Shown here in pieces: positions 22,612 to 58,819 of a DNA stretch of 64,000 nt; position 1 is the first letter of the stretch; each line of letters begins with the position of its first letter. The DNA is from Glandiceps talaboti (lineage: Eukaryota > Hemichordata > Enteropneusta > Spengelidae), in assembly GCF_964340395.1 (NCBI RefSeq), contig NC_135568.1, positions 12,927,776 to 12,991,775 on the forward strand, in the 5' to 3' direction. The notes beneath the pieces are model-generated. The model made no database searches. It worked only from the letters and a program-made list of their open reading frames with translations, and had not been told where the DNA came from. The translations under genes and the position numbers were made by a program.

Positions 22612-24999
22612 GATGTTTCCGTTGATTTCTCGCTATTCCACTGGGGATCACGGCAAGTGTTACTAAACGTAATCGGTGTACTGATATGCAAGGTCATCAA
22701 CTAGTGCATGGTCTGAACAAAAAACTGAAAGGACTTCCGATAATTTTACAATATCAGCATATTTCGTTGACATCCGGAAACAAAAGGCTACCGCATGTAC
22801 GGTTGGTGTGTGCGTATTTGTAGTACAAAATTCGTCAAACCAGTGGTCACTCCAAGCGGCTACGTAACTATAAGTTCCCATGAGTTATACATTATATTTA
22901 AATTTATGTCATATACATAACACATCCTGATGTTAATTTACTAAAACATATTTTTTCAATAGTGAATGTACGAGAATATTTTCGAATCGGCAACTGAATT
23001 TATAAAAGCTGAGGGTTTTCATGATTATTAATCGGACATGTCGTAACTTTTTAACATACTCGTTCGTGAATGACAAGTACTGTTTGAAGTATGTATTTAA
23101 TTCTGACAGACCTTTATATTGGTTCACAAATACATGCATAATGACCTCCGGGGAAATCGCTCCACTAAATAAAACTGAAAGTGATGAGAATGGGATAAAC
23201 CGTTTTGTTGTTAGTATGTAGTATTAGTGAGAAACTTCCATTTCACATGTGTGGGGCATAAGCAGTGGTGTACGTGTATGAACGGGGATTTTATTATCTC
23301 GCCAAACTGTTCTGGTGACCATCCCAAGGAAATGCATGAATAGAATAGTCGTGGCTCTCAGAACTTCAGAGGAGTTACTACCAAAGTGTATATATACAGA
23401 GCATCTTTCCAATTGTGGTTCCAGTCGATTGACTGCGTCGTATATTAATTAATTGTGATCGAATAACTCCAAGGTTCTGGATGGAGTCAGATAAACGTGT
23501 ACAGAGTAAACATATTTCTTTATTCATGATTCTCTTTACAGTAGTAAAGAGAGACAGTGTGAGAAATAGATGTACAGGGGGTAACACTGAAGTAAAACAC
23601 TTTCTCTATGTGCTACACTTGTTTATAGCATTCATATCAGGTGTACATGAAATAAAAAAAATGTATTTATGTAAAACGTGAGTTGTCATGTGAATGTCAT
23701 AGAATGCTTATGATTGTTTATTGCGTATTTGATTTGATATGACATTTTGCACAGTCGAGTGCAGTTTGTTGTGTCATCAGCGAGATGTTACTTAGTGGTA
23801 TGATAAACCTGAAATGATGACAAATGTTACGGTAAATTAAACCTCACTTGGAATACACGCAGACAGAGACACACAGGCACATACACACCGGCTTACAGTG
23901 CCCCCCCCCCATTAGTTTCAATTGTATGTAAATAATTTCCTATAGAGGGCGCTCTTAAAACTGCAGACCGAGGAAGAAATACATGACGTAGTATAATATG
24001 ATAAAGTAATTTAATACGTAATACACGATGACGATCACGAAGAAATTATGACCATTTCACTAAGACTAAATTTGTGAAGTATAATTGTTCCAACAAAAGA
24101 ATAGATATAAATTTCTGCTGCTGTTGATGTTGGTAAACATGATTTTGAATTGGCATTGACATTGGCATTGGTATTGACTACTTCGTCTACAAAACACCGA
24201 TAGTGAGCGAACAACTGTGAAACAACGTTAACGTGATCTGATATTTGCGGATTTAGGATTTTAAATACCGTGACTGTACTCGTAGAAAGAAATGGCATGA
24301 TAAGATTTATGGACATGTTATGAGGAAATGGCAGTCTGTATAGTTTAAATCGATTTCTTTCAAATAAATTGTTCTATCAACACGTTGTGTTCTCTTTGTA
24401 AGATACGAGAATATGATAAGCTTGTGAGCCTAAATAAATAAACATAACACAGTACCATGACAACCATAAGCCGCATTGATACGTGCGTGTTTGGAGATAA
24501 CAAATATTGCAACGGGAAATTAGGCCAACAGGTCAATTCTTTTTATAGAATAGCTCACGGGGTGGGTGGGGGGGGGGGTACACTCATCGAGCTATTCATT
24601 AGTGTCTCTGTGACCACATAATTACAATTGTAGACATGATCATATCTGTGTGGATAATCCTGAGGTCTTCAGTAGTTTTTGTCCTTATTGTCCGATGTCA
24701 AAATATGAAAAAAAGTTTTCAGTATACATAATTATAGATACGGTCTTTATACACGTCTGGACTCTTCATATCCACGACCAGGATTTTCCCACGTTCATCG
24801 TGATCGTGATCGTGTATAGTTACCAGAGAAAAGGACCCAAAGTCAATTGTGTAATGAACATACAGTTTGCTTATTTACCTTCTCCAAATGAGCATAAGGT
24901 TTCAATACCTATTTATATATTCAATACGTACTCTCTGTTAATCACTGTCTACCACTTTTGGTTTAGTCAGCTGCATAGGTTGGGTCATTTCCAAAAGAT
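22612..24999. other. Intergenic region upstream of TOP2
   Basis: No gene supported. It contains a solo MITE arm at 23580, a poly-C tract near 23900 and a G-rich run near 24570. The TOP2 promoter should lie just above 22476, in sequence somewhat richer in CpG than the surroundings, but I see no canonical box that I can defend. Confidence 0.5.
23580..23650. mobile_element. Foldback MITE family 1, solo left arm
   Basis: A single left arm (GTAACACTGAAGTAAAACAC through CATATCAGGTGTA) upstream of TOP2. It is the only copy seen outside the TOP2 transcription unit. Confidence 0.75.
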
Positions 25000-25181
25000 A
25001 TATGAAATGTTTTCAGCCGGCCAACTTCACAGCTGAGAACTCTCTGGGTGACGAATACTAAATGCTATCACATTCATTTTCATCATTATTTAAAAAAAAA
25101 AATATTTTTCAAATTTTACCTTCGATTATCAAGAAAGCTTACCTTTATTTTATAAGAGCTTTATAGATCACATTCACGTTT

Positions 25182-25238
<57 letters not shown>

Positions 25239-25490
25239 GCAGCAGCAACAACAATGACAACACCACCACCACAACGACCACCAACATGTTTTTCAATATT
25301 ATCCTGTTTCGGTGTCCAAAATAAAGTCATTTTCAAATCACGGAAATGGTGTCGTACGCTCGTACAGCCGGTTAGATTTACAATTACAATTACAAAGTAA
25401 ATACTTATCTAAACCTTGCGATATCTGTTTATGTGGAAGTACATGTTATCATTTATTGTAGCTTCAACTGATAAAGTTTGTAATCGAATA
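25000..25490. repeat. Segmental duplication, intact copy
   Basis: Block with GATGAAAT.TTTTCAG.CGGCCAAC-type opening (here ATATGAAATGTTTTCAGCCG), GCTTACCTTTATTTTATAAG, a (CAA)n tract at 25182-25257, CGGAAATGGTGTCGTAC and GATAAAGTTTGTAAT. The same order recurs at 26119-26220 and 27670-27995. Confidence 0.75.
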
Positions 25491-25527
25491 ATATGCCATA
25501 ATAACCATGCTATTATGTATATGTGAA

Positions 25528-25760
25528 ATCCGATTTCAACCAAACCTGGCACAAAGGTAACATGCTATGTGAGACATATGCACATCACTGTGTTTTGCGG
25601 CTGGATCAGATATGGCCGAATGGCGGCTATATTTGTTGTTTTTGTGTTTATCCTTCTATCTCTAGCATGCACCAAGTGATTTCAACCAAACCTGGTACAA
25701 AGGTTACATGTTGTGTGAGACATATGCAAACCACTTTGTTTGTGACTGAATCATATAACT
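25528..25760 (+). repeat. Tandem duplication, unit about 150 bp
   Basis: The segment TTTCAACCAAACCTGGCACA ... GTGAGACATATGCACATCAC at 25528-25600 is repeated as TTTCAACCAAACCTGGTACA ... GTGAGACATATGCAAACCAC at 25679-25750. The open frame over it is short and matches nothing I know. Confidence 0.75.
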
Positions 25761-26118
25761 TTGTAGGTGTAATACGCAGTGACTCATTCAAGTGCCTACA
25801 CCAACTTTGCATTTGAATGTGCAAATATTGGCAAATTAAAATAACTAAATAACAGAGTGCACATGTTCAAAGTAGCTTAGTAGCCATGTCAAATATTTGA
25901 GACCGGTATTTCAATACAACGGATACCATTCAAAAATATCGCATTTTGGAATTAAGGGAACAAAATATAACAATTCGGCATTGTAGGCCATAGGTCAGAA
26001 ATAGACTTGTGATTACGATTCTGCGCAAACATGATGTCGATGTCAGCAAAATTGAAATGATTGGCAAAAGAACAGAGTCAGCTAGATTGCGTCATTTTCA
26101 AAACAAAAGAAGAGGATT

Positions 26119-26468
26119 GATGAAATATTTTCAGACGGCCAACTTCACACATGAGTACTCTCCGCGGGAAGAATATTAAGCTTAACATGTTATCATACAG
26201 GTTTTCATCATTATTTAAACATCTGATTTGTATATATTTGTTTATATATGATTATTATATTGTACAACCAGATTTAAACTGAATTTTGAAACAATTATAT
26301 GAAAGTTGTAAGAATTCGACATCCAACGAATTTCCAATCAAACTAAATTGCATATATGTGTGCATCATTTTGAATGTATGTATGTATGTATGTATGTATG
26401 TATGTATGTATGTATGTATGTATGTATGTATGTATGTATGTATGTATGTATGTATGTATGTATGTGTA

Positions 26469-26499
<31 letters not shown>

Positions 26500-26630
26500 A
26501 TGTATGTGTGTGTGTGTATGTGTGCGTGTGCGTACGTGCGTACGCGCGCATGTATGCATGCATGCAAGCATGTATGTATGTATGTATGTATGTATGTATG
26601 TATGTATGTATGTATGTATGTATGTATGTA

Positions 26631-26663
<33 letters not shown>

Positions 26664-27726
26664 ATGTATGTATGTATGTGTGCGTGTGTGTATGTGTGCG
26701 TACGTGCGTACGCGCGCATGTATGCATGCATGCAAGCATGTATGTATGTATGTATGTATGTATGTATGTATGTATGTATGTATGTATGTATGTATGTATA
26801 TTTATTTGATTGATTTTGGTCACTGAACCTTTAGGGCACAATGACCTATCTGTGTAATTACATATAGTTATGGAAACTCAGCTTTCAAAGATAATAAATG
26901 GCGTTATCAGATTTTTCAGTTAAAAACAAAATTTTGATTGATATGATATTGTTTGCCAAAGATTGGTGACAATGTAGAAAAATAACGTACAGTGAAAGTT
27001 GGTCGTGTATTGCACTATGAAGTTACAAATGAAAGGAGATTCGATCATGATGGTTGAGAGTGCATCAGAGTTGAGGTACACTCATTTGAAGATGACGAAA
27101 CATGAAGAAAAAAATTAAGTGTTGTACATAAAAATTATTGTTTAAAGTTAATTTGAGCATATTTTACCAGTTATGAATATGAGTTCACGATTTCAGATAT
27201 GGGAAAGAAGTACATCGGGGATGGCAGTGCAATGGTATATGTAATCACCACAACATAATGTGCATAAAAATTACAAAGAGTACATGGTAGGCCAAAAATT
27301 GATAATCTTGCTTACAAAATAGTCAAAAGCATGTCCTACCTGTTATAAAATTTATGTAAGCTGTTGGTTTTTCTGATTTGGAACATGTAATGGCAGTGGC
27401 TTGGTGACTGTAAAAAAGTGGACACAGACACTTATGTTATGTTATTTAAATATTAGTAATTTCTAATATTCAGAATGTGAGATGGCGTAGGTAGGGGTGT
27501 ACAGCATTTCTAGCAAAGTACCTGTCCGTACAGTACACGTTTGTTACATGCAGACTCGAAAATGGTGATACAGACACACACACACACATACATACACACA
27601 CAGACACACCAATTTCAACCCCTAATACATCTCCTTCCTTACGGAAGGAAAAATATCTCCGATTGTTACCATGTAGGCTTACCTTTATTTTGAAGGAACT
27701 TTATAGAGTATATTTTATGTCAAATC

Positions 27727-27779
<53 letters not shown>

Positions 27780-27995
27780 CGACGACGACGACGACATTTT
27801 TAAAATCATTTTCATTATCGTCATTCGAGGTCCAAAATTATTTTAACTAACGGAAATGGGGCCGTACACTCTTATAGTTTGATTTAGTAAGTAAATACTT
27901 GACTAAACCTTGCAATATCTGTTATGTCTAAGTACATGTTTACCTTTATCATTTACACGTACCTCGAACTGATAAAGTTTGTAATGTTGAGTACC
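26119..27995. repeat. Second copy of the segmental duplication, split by a 1.45-kb insertion
   Basis: 26119-26220 matches 25001-25092, and 27670-27995 matches 25137-25490, including the (CAA)n tract at 27728-27780. The intervening 26221-27669 has no counterpart in the first copy and contains the large ATGT array. Confidence 0.7.
26374..26799. repeat. Compound (ATGT)n microsatellite with higher-order structure
   Basis: About 425 bp. Long ATGT runs alternate with GTGT blocks, and a distinctive GCGTACGTGCGTACGCGCGC plus ATGTATGCATGCATGCAAGC segment occurs twice (about 26524-26573 and 26697-26738), giving a repeat of about 170 bp made from smaller repeats. Long open frames over it are artefacts of the tetranucleotide. 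Confidence 0.95.
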
Positions 27996-28204
27996 ATAGT
28001 TGTGTCGTTAAAGGTGATTCAAAATGCTCACATTCACTATTGGTATTTTGCTAGACGACATGTTTGTAAAATGTATACTGGTTTTAAAACTTTAAAAAAG
28101 CGTCTGCAAACACCTTAAAATGACCTTTTTTTCAGTCAGTTCCCTTCGGATTTACTTCGAAAGTTTTCGGGTATTTCCGGTCCCACCTAGACCACGGGAT
28201 TATA

Positions 28205-28212
28205 TGACGTCA
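28205..28212. promoter_or_regulatory. Consensus CRE palindrome TGACGTCA
   Basis: Perfect 8-bp CREB/ATF site about 370 bp upstream of the CUB-sushi receptor start codon. Function is inferred from the motif and its position only. Confidence 0.4.
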
Positions 28213-28579
28213 TAAGGGTACTGGTTAGCACGTAGCCTATGACGAGCGTAGTCAGCAGGTGAATAAAACTCAACAGCGTTGTGAAAAAATACATTGCTGG
28301 TTGTTGTAATAGACATCAGTAAACAAAAACTACAGTGTACATGTCTTATTAACCAACATTTACCGATATTTACTCACACTTTCTGACTAATTACCAGTGT
28401 CTGTGGGTATAAATGCAACAATACTGTGTCCCCATATTATGGCAAAATAAATCAAAACGGCTAGACTAGATACAAACTGTCAAAGGTCAGATATCGAACT
28501 ATCTTGCAACTTTAAAACGGGAAGTGGATAAAATAGGCATGTCATGCTATTCTGTATGTGTGACAATTTCGGCAACACA

Positions 28580-37648
<9,069 letters not shown>

Positions 37649-38149
37649 ATGTAAGGAAGATAAGATTTAAAATTCGATACTGAAATTTAAAACAAAGGAG
37701 TACTACTCAGGATATATAATATTTTTTTATCATAAAATAACCAAAGATATATTCACTAAAGTGGGTCAATTACTTATAAAAGGTTTGCTAATTAGTGGTC
37801 AATTTTATCTGTAGTGTAGTTGCAAGTTTAAAAGGAGAGCGAATGCACATACTGTATTTGACTCCATCTCTATGTTCAAACTGTACTAGTTGTAACTGGA
37901 ATATCATTTTTCGATTGGGCAACCACAATATATTCACTGACATTTGTTAAAATACCAATAATTAGATACTGTACGTGTTAAACAGTGCCATTTCAATGGT
38001 GGACATTATCCATAAGCAGCTCAACAACTGTCATAGGACACCGTGATCGCTGTTGAGGGCGTTGATTTTTGATTTGTCGTGTATACAACTACAAAATTAC
38101 GTTTACCTACAGGTGTTGAAATGCTGTTCATGGTGTATGATATTACGAG

Positions 38150-38345
38150 TAAATTTCTATTATTTGGCTCTGTAAATTTTGAGGGTTTGCTCTTTAAGCA
38201 TTCAGCTTTTATTTACATGTCATGATCAGTGTAATAATCTTCACTTATATTACCTATAATAGACTATAAGGCATTTTCACCAAGACAATATAATGAAGTG
38301 TTTGGCGCTAATGAATAAGAGAACCTTTATTTATCTCAATTTAGA
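38150..38345 (+). repeat. Direct repeat of about 190 bp, paired with 43860-44060
   Basis: TTTAAGCATTCAGCTTTTAT, GATCAGTGTAATAATCTTCA, AATAGACTATAAGGCATTTT and AATGAAGTGTTTGGCGCTAA are matched in the same order at 43895-44040. Confidence 0.75.
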
Positions 38346-38560
38346 GGGTTATGTAGTGAAGGTAGTCTTCAAAGAGTTTCATTTAAAACAAAATGAGTAT
38401 GTCGAAATCAATGACTAAGGGGGTAGAAACTCAAGTATGGGCAGGTATTATTGTAACGATATATATGTGATGGCGTTATAGCACAACTGTATTTGGCTGT
38501 TGCTACATGTATTAGCATGGTCTTGTTACCAGGCACAAGCATATTTTACAATGGTCTAAA
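38340..38560 (+). pseudogene. Decayed CUB exon related to CUB3 of the receptor
   Basis: Translation gives GYVVKVVFKEFHLKQNEYVE and IND followed by a stop, then MGRYYCND after a frame shift. CUB3 of the upstream gene reads DYVVKIIFEEFMLRINDYVQ and LGTYYWNC at the same positions. The 3' end (GGCACAAGCATATTTTACAA) resembles the CUB3 end. It has in-frame stops, so it is a relic of a duplicated CUB gene. Confidence 0.7.
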
Positions 38561-39416
38561 TAAAACTTGGCTTATATTTCCAAAATTGCATATGCTAGAG
38601 TGTCATGTGATGCCACAGATCAGGTAGACTGGTACGGGGTTGGGTTTCTTGGGTGGAGAAGGTGTAGAAGTCATTCACCATCACTTCACATGCCAGAGAC
38701 ACTGTATGCCTCAATTATGCAGAAATATTGCACAGGCGTTTCCTAATGGCGACTCAGTTGGAGTAAAGAACCATAACAAACACACAATGCGCCCTCACAG
38801 CTCAAATATTGAATTCTTTCTGTTGGATACATAGTGATGTTTTTGGTAATTGATGGAGCAGTTTTATTAAAGGAGGGTAGCCGAGGTTGACAAATTTCGA
38901 CTGAATTTTATTCAAAACAGCATTTAATAATGTTGTTCCACAAATTGGAGGCAGAAATTACACTGTAATACTTCGGCCGGTAGGATTTTAATAGATGGCT
39001 GTGGGATAATTTCACCTAATGGCCAATTTGCACTACTGATATTGATATAATTGAAACGCGATACCAATAATTGTCTTGTTTATGTTGAGACATTAAACCA
39101 TTTACGACAGGTTGTACTGAAAACAAAAGTGCCCGTTTCATCCACCCGAAATAAAACATCTAAACAGTGCTGGAAGTTCAACCAGACCATCAACATACTA
39201 TGTATTTGTGGGGCCAAAGGGGAATTTAAAATATATGAGATCCACCCTGTGTTCGTCTGAAGACATGAAAACTTGTTCGTATAGCGGATATCAGCCACGT
39301 AAAGCTTAGTCCTGCTTGCAGACGGTGCATGCGTTTCGCTCATTTCGGAGACGGAAGGGAAAACTCACTCCATCAGCAAGCAGGACTGGGTATGCTATGT
39401 CGTATGATGGGTTTAC

Positions 39417-41381
<1,965 letters not shown>

Positions 41382-41645
41382 CTGTAATATGAGGAACACT
41401 AACAAATTATTCACGAGCCCTTGAACAAACATTCTCTGAGTGGCATCTTAGTAATATTTCAATGACTCTACAATTTTCATTGTATACAACAATGGTGTGA
41501 ACACGGTTACGCTTGTCTATTAATAGTCACTATCCATCGATTACAGAAAATGCTACTCGTTTCTGAACCCTCATATCTGACTACTTTCTAAGGAGAACGT
41601 TTTTATTCTAAATATGGTAGTGTAATTTTATAGAAGTTTCAATAC

Positions 41646-41980
41646 TTAAAGGGGCACAGGCTGAGTTGTCAAACGTTTTACTTGGGTGAAAATACTTCTA
41701 GTAAATTATAAATCGATGCATACCTTGCATGACATTGCAATCCCCATTTGGCATACAACGTGCGATTGCGTAGTATATATTTCCTTGACATACAGGGGAT
41801 ACATGGTTTACAATAAATTACGTCATCGGATCGTTGTTAAGGTATATTTTGATACCAATTTTCGTTCAGTGAATTGCGAGTGATGGTTAATAAGCATACA
41901 TTAGTAAGGAGAATACTGCGAATACCCTTTACAGCAAAACAAAGATGACCAAGAACGTACAAACTCAGCTTGCATTCTTC
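41646..41980. mobile_element. MITE family 5, diverged copy
   Basis: Matches the 33586 element through GAAAATACTTC, ATGACATTGCAAT, AAATTACGTCATCGGATCGT and GCGAGTGATGG; the right end (ACTCAGCTTGCATTCTTCGA) is decayed. Confidence 0.75.
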
Positions 41981-41984
41981 GATA

Positions 41985-42740
41985 TCAAAAGGGACACCAA
42001 CAATATAACGTTTCACCCACCAGTTTTGTCTTCAGCGTCGATCGGGAGGAGGACTTCCAGCGACATCCCAAACACCTGTTGCTATGACAACACAACACTT
42101 TCCACTCATGTTTCACGGTATTCCTCCAATTAACTAAGCAAAGTTACTCTTACATCAGCCTACATTGTGTGAGGAAGGAATATACTATTTCAAACGAAGA
42201 TTCAGTGCATTATAAATTCCTTTCTAACGTTCACATTTAAATAGAGAATAAATCACCACTATAATTCATATCTATGGGAATAAATAATTATAGTTAATGT
42301 TTCGTGACTTTTCCCTCGGCAATATATCTACTACCACGGAAAGCAAGCTATCAGCAAACTAACAGTTAGACATTTGTTGTTGCATGTGGTACATGTAGGT
42401 TACACAAGATGGTAATAGCAGTGGCTTGGTTATGTAGATATAATCACCACGTAATACAGATAGTGTAAACACTGCACGTGGTGATCACTTGATAAAACGA
42501 ACCTCGATGTCTGAGGTGCCACTCTACTAGTGCTATTACATCAACGTCTATTGACAGCCTCCAACCGTATGCGTGGTGCAATTATATATAAAGGTTATGT
42601 CAGCCGCGTGCTATCGGCTAGTTGACGGTTTGGCTGTACATTATTGTAAACTGACAATAAAGACACATAATATGGCTTATGTACAGAACTAGTCAATACT
42701 GAGAAGTAGAGCTGTATTTACACAAAATACACAAGTTATG
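41985..42740. other. Intergenic stretch, no gene supported
   Basis: No repeat family or exon that I can defend. A short minus-strand frame at about 42035-42092 (MSGKCCVVIATG) could begin a transcript, but nothing confirms it. Confidence 0.4.
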
Positions 42741-42747
42741 GTACGGC

Positions 42748-42791
42748 GCCGCTACTCAGAGTTTCACGCTTGAATGCGATCTTCAGACGAC
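42748..42791 (-). ncRNA. Hammerhead-ribozyme-like motif, copy 1
   Basis: The minus strand contains the core CTGAAGA (CUGANGA, 42786 to 42780), a stem II of CGC/GCG with loop ATTCAA, then GAAA, a 3-bp stem III (ACT/AGT, loop CTG) and a candidate cleavage after A at 42753. Stem I pairs 42787-42791 with 42748-42752 (five pairs, two of them G-U). One U-U mismatch lies at the base of stem II, where G-C is usual. Minimal hammerheads with tiny stem III are known in Penelope-like retroelements. Confidence 0.5.
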
Positions 42792-42809
42792 TGACGGAAA
42801 TTCAAGACA

Positions 42810-42901
<92 letters not shown>

Positions 42902-42905
42902 ATTA

Positions 42906-43202
<297 letters not shown>

Positions 43203-43231
43203 GTTTTGGTAGTACTGGATCTCTTTCTTGG

Positions 43232-43272
43232 TTGTAACTCGGAGTTTCACGCATAGTGCGATCATCAGACAA
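43232..43272 (-). ncRNA. Hammerhead-ribozyme-like motif, copy 2
   Basis: The minus strand has the core CTGATGA (43268 to 43262), a 4-bp stem II CGCA/TGCG with loop CTA, GAAA, stem III ACT/AGT with loop CCG, and candidate cleavage after T at 43236. Stem I TTGT/ACAA uses bases different from copy 1 yet still pairs, as expected for a conserved fold. It has the same U-U mismatch at the base of stem II. Confidence 0.5.
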
Positions 43273-43859
43273 TTCTGAGGCCTACTCTCTCGGTGTGCTG
43301 TATATATAGGGTGTAGACAATAGAAATACCATCACTATTTCTGTGTCGGTGGGTAGGTGTTGTATGTGTGGAGGTGTTGGTTGTTATTGTGTGAGTTATT
43401 GGGTGCGGACAAGTAAGTGTTGGCGGGTTGTTACATGTTGGGCTTTGATGTTCCGTTAGTTAACGGGTTTAGTTTAGGTGATGTTATGAACTGTGTTTAT
43501 ATTTTTATCCTTTTCTGAAATGATAATTAGTCCTTTATCAAAGGGAAATGAAGAGCGATGTGCCACATTTTTTTAGAAGAATAGATGTTTTAAATACTTT
43601 TGTTTGGAAACAAGATGGCCTCTGTAATATATGAAAGTGATTTCAGATTAACAACATTATACAAATGACATTTTAGATACTTTTACATATTTTTACCTCA
43701 CTGCCTCATTTCTATGGTCGGACTTGTGATACAATATTTCCAAATAATGATATCATGTATACTTCCATGTATTCTAGGCATTTTAGCAGCCTACTTTTAT
43801 TTCAAAAGTGTTTACTGTTGTGTTGATTTCATGATGTAAAATATTGTTCAAACACTGAA

Positions 43860-44060
43860 TTAGTGATGATTTGTTTCTTTTGTACACCAAATTTTGACTG
43901 TTTTTGTTCTTTAAGCTTTCAGCTTTATCTCCATTCCATAATCAGTGTAAGAATCTTCATTTATATCACCTTTAATAGACTAAAAGGCATTATAACCAAG
44001 ATCATTAAAATGAAGTGTTTGGCTCTGAATAATAACACAACCTTTGTTTACCTCAGTGTA
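43860..44060 (+). repeat. Direct repeat partner of 38150-38345
   Basis: Contains TTTAAGCTTTCAGCTTTATC, AATCAGTGTAAGAATCTTCA, AATAGACTAAAAGGCATTAT and AATGAAGTGTTTGGCTCTGA in the same order as the upstream copy. Confidence 0.75.
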
Positions 44061-44836
44061 GTTTATTGTTGTGGGATGGAAGGATGGGGTGGGGGCAAAG
44101 ATCTAGAATAAGAAACTTACAATACTTCTAGGAATACAACCCAGAGTTATACAGGAGAGCTATACATAACTATAACTATTGAATTTGTTAGATCGTTTGC
44201 CAGGACTGATAGAAATTCAATGATCAAAAGTGCAACTTGTTGTGCATTATAACCTTTGTAATTAGCAAACTGACTAACTCACTAACTGAATAGCTGGCTG
44301 ACTGACTGACTGACTGACTCATCTTCCATTCGCATGGAGTTTTGAATTCTTTATTCATCAGCATGCCATCAGTTCATTTCCAATCTAGTACTTGAAACAA
44401 CTCCCAGAATAAACAATATAATTCAATGCGAAGGAATGCATGAATAATTATGTAAATGTATAAATTTGTATATATATATTGGCATGTTCCATTTATTGAG
44501 AAGAGGTATGCACTGTTGTTTTCGTATTCCAAAAAATCGTAATGAAATAAAAAATTGCCAATAACTCAAATGTATCTTAGAGAGGTTTTGATAAAATGAC
44601 AAAAAACCATCCAAACAGATCAATAGTCCAACATATTTTAGTGTGTTATCATTATACCGTAGTATTCTATGAACTAATTAAATCAAAGATGGACATCATT
44701 TTTTTTCACCTCGTCAAAATGGTACAACCCAGTATGTATAGCAATATCACTTATGCTATCTGAACGCAAGGACGAAGCTTCGTACTTGGGAGTGAGGAAC
44801 GACAATATTTAACAATCTTTATGGAGTATCGTAAAA

Positions 44837-58416
<13,580 letters not shown>

Positions 58417-58684
58417 ATCCGACAGGTATAACGAAATAAAAATACAATTTATCAAATTATTTAAAATGTTGTCAGTTTTATTTCTTTCTACAGAAAGCGG
58501 TACCACACTCCCTTTTACTTGGCAATATTATGGTTATTTTCGTTAACGCATTTCTGAAACCACATCTATATTAGCTGCATATGTATTTCTAAGAAATTAT
58601 ATTTCGTAAATCGAATTAGACAAAGTTTTTGTTAAATGCAATGAATTCAAACATCTTTACATGGTGTGATATGTGTTCTATTGT

Positions 58685-58718
58685 CACACACACACACACA
58701 CACACATACACACACACA

Positions 58719-58791
<73 letters not shown>
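58685..58791. repeat. (CA)n(TA)n compound microsatellite
   Basis: About 25 bp of CA, a short mixed segment, then about 75 bp of TA, downstream of the adhesion GPCR gene. Confidence 0.95.
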
Positions 58792-58793
<2 letters not shown>

Positions 58794-58819
58794 TTGTACA
58801 TATTATATAATGAAATGTG

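Larger units (their letters stand above)
37649..39400. other. Intergenic stretch downstream of the CUB receptor
   Basis: Apart from the direct repeat and CUB relic listed separately, I see no supported gene. The plus-strand frame at 39051-39260 and the minus-strand frame at 39080-39343 lack splice support and family resemblance. Confidence 0.5.

Noticed and set aside
23021-23221. Small plus-strand frame upstream of TOP2
   Set aside because: Sixty-six codons without splice support or similarity; expected by chance.
26255-26841. Six overlapping open frames of 130-175 codons
   Set aside because: All lie in the compound ATGT/GTGT microsatellite and contain only repeat-derived residues.
42600-42760. 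Possible tRNA or other Pol III gene near the hammerhead-like motifs
   Set aside because: I looked for a cloverleaf with A and B boxes and found none.
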